64,000 bases of DNA, taken from the NCBI RefSeq assembly GCF_921293095.1, contig NC_060247.1:110255111-110319110 (forward strand). Direction: 5' to 3'. Numbering within the stretch: the stretch's first letter is position 1; each line of letters begins with the position of its first letter. Below are positions 60,294 through 64,000 of the stretch, piece by piece. A program made the position numbers and the translations under genes. The notes below the pieces were generated by a model. The model saw nothing but the letters and a program-made list of their open reading frames with translations, ran no database searches and was not told where the DNA came from. This stretch comes from Ischnura elegans. Taxonomy: Eukaryota; Arthropoda; Insecta; Odonata; Coenagrionidae.

Positions 60294-61615
60294 ATTATTA
60301 CATACCAAAAAATTCAGGCACATAATTAGTATCTAAAAATATAATAAGTTATTAAGTATAGATATAAAGCTAATTTTACCAATTCCGAATGAAACTGTCC
60401 TGGTGCTGTTCTTTGGTACTACGATATATTTTATGTTACCATAGAAGGTTCCATTAGGTAGCACGAGCAGTCCTAAAGTAAACCCGGTCATCACGCATTA
60501 AGTATCATTCCAACTCTTGTCACTAGTGGCACGAGGATCGCGTGCCTAATCTTGTGAAGTGGACAAAGGGGATTTCATATAGGAGGCCCAATTCCATCAC
60601 ATATAAGGCAAATTTCTATTGCCACTTCGATCGCATTTTACTCATTTTGCAAAAATGTCCGCGACGCGGTGACGAGCGCAGTGCCCTTTCCCAATATTTT
60701 GCATTATAACGTTCGTAATTGCGAGGAACAACATTTAAATTATATTAATTTAATGGAACGCATCGCCATGCATGTAAAGTTCGATAGATACACCTATGTA
60801 ATTATGTCTTATTTCCCTGAGAAAGTCGGATCAATTTGTCCGCCAGTGACGCGAGTGGCGACTTTTCTGAACCCATTTAAAAGCGCAGTCGGTGATAACA
60901 CTTTTAGAGGCCGCCTTGGAGATCCTGTATTGTAATATTCGTGACAATATTAATGGCTGCTAATATCAGAAGCGGGCGAGTGATGCAAAAAAAAAACCTT
61001 TGAGAAAATTAGTCAAACATGAACCTCATAGCAGCAGCTGAGGGTTGCCCGGCAACGTCTGTCCTGTAGCACTTTATGTTGCATATCAATCGCTTTTGAG
61101 AGACGGGATCGCCAGCAGTGAGAGATTCTGTCACTCCTATAATTACAAAATGGAAATTATTACATTTATAAGCGTCGGTTACGGACAATCGCAGAATTCT
61201 ATACTTTGGAAAGAATATTTTTATTAACGTCGCTTATTAATGCATAATTTATCAAGTATAGAGTTATTTTATTTTACTGCCATTGGGGTAGCAATTTATT
61301 GCATAAGGAAGAGTACACACACAATTTGTATTATTTATGTTAACATTTAATTTAAAACGTATTAACAACTCAATGGGAGCATTGCCAATAATTACATTTT
61401 TTAGACCGACCCTTAATTTAATTTTCGCAGAAAATTACTAGAGGAGTGAATGTCATCATATAAAAGTTATTTTTAGTAGATGGAGAGCTTTAAAAGTACG
61501 GTGTATTTTTTAATCGCTTGTACGCAGGGTCGGAGCTAGGAGTAGTTCCTGTCACTTCCTCAACCATCACTGCTGCTTACATTCCCCAATTAAAATAGTT
61601 CCAAATCATATATAT
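60294..61615. other. no gene recognised
   Basis: The 88-codon frame at 60669-60935 (MTSAVPFPNILHYNVRNCEE...) follows an ATG in fair context but has no signal peptide, motif or splice partner that I can identify. 61530-61560 resembles a transposon end (CAGGGTCGGAGCTAGG). Confidence 0.3.
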
Positions 61616-62695
61616 GTAGACTACTTAGGTTAGATAGCCTGGGCCATAAACATCATTTGGTATTGGCTAATATATTTCAATGTTAATGATAATTGTTTAT
61701 TTTTATACCGTTTAAGAAATAGTAACGTTGTGTTGGTGGTTTCTGAAAATGGCAACTTGCATTACCATTGCGTCGTGGGTTGTCATTAACATGCAAATAT
61801 CATCGTCTGGATACATTGGATAGCCTGGGTCGTTAAGATGATTTATTACTGGATAATATATTTTATTTCAACGATAATTATGTTATCTATGTCCCTTAAC
61901 CCTTTAAGACCCACCAAAATAATTGTAGCCGTTAAAATGCATACAAAATACGTTTTAAGGCTAAAATTAATGCGTAGATTCCAAAAACATTTGCATGAAG
62001 GCGATATCTATTATGGCTTCTGAGATACAGTCTGGAACGTGAAATAATGCCAATTCTCGCTCTCTCATGGTCCATAGGGATACATACGCCACATGACATA
62101 AAAACGCTAATTCCATGAAAATTAAAGTACAAATGCTGAGTTTTTTGTACTAACTTCACAGAGTGGGTACACATAAAGGATAAACCGAAAGCTCTATCAT
62201 TACTGACCATCTCATTGATTTGTTGTAAACTATCAAATTTCCACTTTTTAAACAGCATTTCAAGTGAAAGTTCTTACCAACGTGGAAACAACGATATCAA
62301 AAGGATGTCAATAAAAGAATTTCAAACCAGAAGCCAATCGCCTATTCTTCAATCGAACCAATTCTTACAATCTTACAATTTCTCATTTTATTTCGAGAGA
62401 ATTTCAAACTTTTGGGACATATATGTCCCTTGCACCTTAAATTGTTAGGAAATAGTAAAATCTCTACTGGTGGTCTAGTATAAAAGTGGTGGTGCTTTCT
62501 GACAATGGACTCTTGCACCACCGTTGTGGGTTATCATTGACATACAAATATCATCGTCTAGATAGATTAGATAGCATGGATCGTAAAGATGGTTTCTTAT
62601 TGGCTAATAACTTTTAATGTTAATGATAATCGTATGTGTTTATACCCCTTAAGAAATTAAACGGCATGGTGGTGGTTCCCTGAAAAAGTCAATTT
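61616..62695. repeat. about 180-bp tandem repeat interrupted by a MITE
   Basis: Units starting GATAGCCTGGG at about 61634 and 61820, and GATAGCATGGATCG at about 62570, share AACATCATTTGG, GTTAATGATAAT, TGTGGGTT and AAATATCATCGTCT blocks. The array is split by the insertion at 61902-62442. Confidence 0.5.
61902..62442. mobile_element. piggyBac-type MITE
   Basis: It is inserted at TTAA on the left (TTAACCCTTTAAGACCC) and TTAG on the right, where the end read in reverse is CAATTTAAGGTGCAAGGG. A GGGACATATATGTCCC palindrome lies near the right end. There is no transposase. It interrupts a tandem-repeat unit between TATGTCCC and GAAATAG. Confidence 0.5.
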
Positions 62696-62914
62696 GCACC
62701 ACCACGGTGGGACGGTGTACCGCCCCACAAAGTTTTGTCCAGTGTGGATGATACAAAAGTGAATGTTATTTCTATACATCACGTACAAAAATGACATACT
62801 TTTAGAGACACATTTTGGATATAGTACCGATGATTTAAGATTTTTGCAATGAGATATAAATTTATTAATTCCCGATTCGTGATAATGGCGAAATCTTTTC
62901 GGTTTTTCCACCGG

Positions 62915-63255
62915 GTGAGTTGATTGTAGGCCAACGTTTTGATGGCAGCCTATGTCATCGTCCTCCTCAGGGCTTCACAATCCGAAAATGGTGCCATTTT
63001 ATGCTGCGGTCTGTTTCGCGCTAAATGTTGTTAGGTTCCTTCTGGTTAGGATAACAAAGGAGGCGATTGAGATCCGAATGGAAACAAAAAAAAACTTCAA
63101 GCGTGGCACAGGCTACACTTTAAGCGCCGCCTGGATCGCAGCACTATGAAAAATCGAGGTAGAAAGGGAGAAAATTAGCGCGGGACAATCAGAAGGAATC
63201 AGACAAATTTTGGTGCGAAACAGACCGCTATATAACAAGGCACCATTTTCGGAGT
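62915..63255. repeat. foldback repeat
   Basis: CCGAAAATGGTGCCATTT and GCGGTCTGTTTCGC (62981-63018) recur inverted at 63213-63252. Just to the left, GGCCAACGTTTTGATGG and CATCGTCCTCCTCAGGGC resemble Penelope-like element ends. No coding sequence was recognised. Confidence 0.45.
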
Positions 63256-64000
63256 GTGTTGCCCAGAGCACGACGGATGAGGCAGCCATCGAGACGACGG
63301 CCTACAAGCAGCTCACCTGGGGTAAAACCCGAGAATATTTCACCAGTACACCATGAAACGTTTCCTGATATGTCATTTTGTCTTTCAAGCTCAGAATTGA
63401 TAGTCATTGCGGACGAATGTTGGCTAGGTTTGAGGTGATCTATTTTTAGGTAGACATTAACTTTTGCTATCTCCTAAAAGATATCGCATGAAAAGCGAAA
63501 GAAATACGTGGCTTATTATTTAAGGATTAAGTAAATCAACATAGTATAGAAATTTAATTGGGTAAATTCTAGTTATCTTTCTTTGTGTGACCGCGTTTTT
63601 CTATAAGTATATATAGATCGACGAACCCCCTCATTGCTGCGACTGTGAGCAAATGTCCAACATTAAAAATTCATTTGATTTCAGCAAATTGTTTCTCATG
63701 AAATGATATCTTAAATATTTTTATTTATAGAATGCGTATGATTTCTCTAATCTCCATGATTAATGTTGTGTTTCGACGTTGAAAATACATATTTCGTGTG
63801 CAGTGAATTTCTTAAATACATCAAATACTGGAGTATAGGCGCATATCAATTTTCAAGTATTAAGTTTCATTTTTTGTTAAATATTTACGAAAAAAATGAA
63901 ATTATTATGTAAATCAGAGGAATGACCCAATATTATTCGTATGCGTGCGTAAAAAGTAGTCCGTTGTGAGGCATGAAGATTTATAAGTAGTTCTAATTCA
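63256..64000. other. no gene seen
   Basis: AT-rich sequence to the right edge. Open frames are short and without motif. Confidence 0.35.

Noticed and set aside
1-64000. CRISPR array, operon or bacterial-type features
   Set aside because: There are no regularly spaced identical repeats with unique spacers. Spliced genes and eukaryotic transposons rule out a prokaryotic reading.

Overview
The window looks like a piece of an insect genome: it is AT-rich, has small exons in long introns, and is crowded with degraded mobile elements (piggyBac, mariner, hAT-like, CACTA-like, LINE, tRNA-SINE, Penelope-like and Ty3/gypsy relics). The host genes resemble the insect 27-kDa haemolymph glycoprotein family (DUF1397/PF07165). 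That assignment rests on recalled family features (length near 220 residues, Cys spacing, secretion signal), not on a search. I cannot name the species.

The real content is a cluster of secreted, cysteine-rich paralogues in two subfamilies on opposite strands. Almost all the exons are too short to stand out as open frames. On the + strand, P1 (15717-28278) and P2 (31920-41636) are complete six-exon genes of 223 and 229 residues with 14 cysteines each. A third + copy, P0, survives only as its last exon (11985-12105). On the - strand, R1 (10133 down to 5161, continuing or cut off to the left) has three intact exons. R2 (45000 down to 44503) is a two-exon remnant with a damaged splice donor. R3 (58759 down to 47678) keeps five recognisable exons but carries frame damage in exons 2 and 3. 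P and R exons share intron phases (1-0-2-1-2) and several exact exon lengths (31, 116 and 152 nt), so they descend from one ancestral gene.

Layout: 1-1740 Ty3/gypsy fossil; 2453-4943 piggyBac element; 5161-10133 R1 with hAT-like and SINE insertions in intron 1; 10195-11395 SINE and mariner debris; 11985-12105 orphan exon P0; 12240-14740 palindromic SINE and a GC-rich LTR-like insertion; 15574-28454 P1 with LINE, hAT-like and piggyBac insertions in its introns; 28705-31500 insertions and an irritans-type mariner relic; 31780-41912 P2 with a foldback repeat, a CACTA-like element and a further insertion; 42437-44480 no gene; 44503-46973 R2, SINE and mariner; 47678-58759 R3, whose introns hold two solo LTRs, a Penelope-like GIY-YIG fragment, a SINE and LINE tails; 58820-64000 SINE, hAT-like and piggyBac-type repeats with no gene recognised.

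P1 and P2 lie in tandem units of about 16.4 and 12.1 kb, whose non-coding sequence aligns from about 13.9/30.3 kb to 29.8/42.4 kb apart from the named insertions. Each copy therefore serves as the empty-site control for insertions in the other. The three R loci likewise share a SINE about 60 bp upstream of exon 1, and two of them share a mariner, so those insertions predate the duplications.
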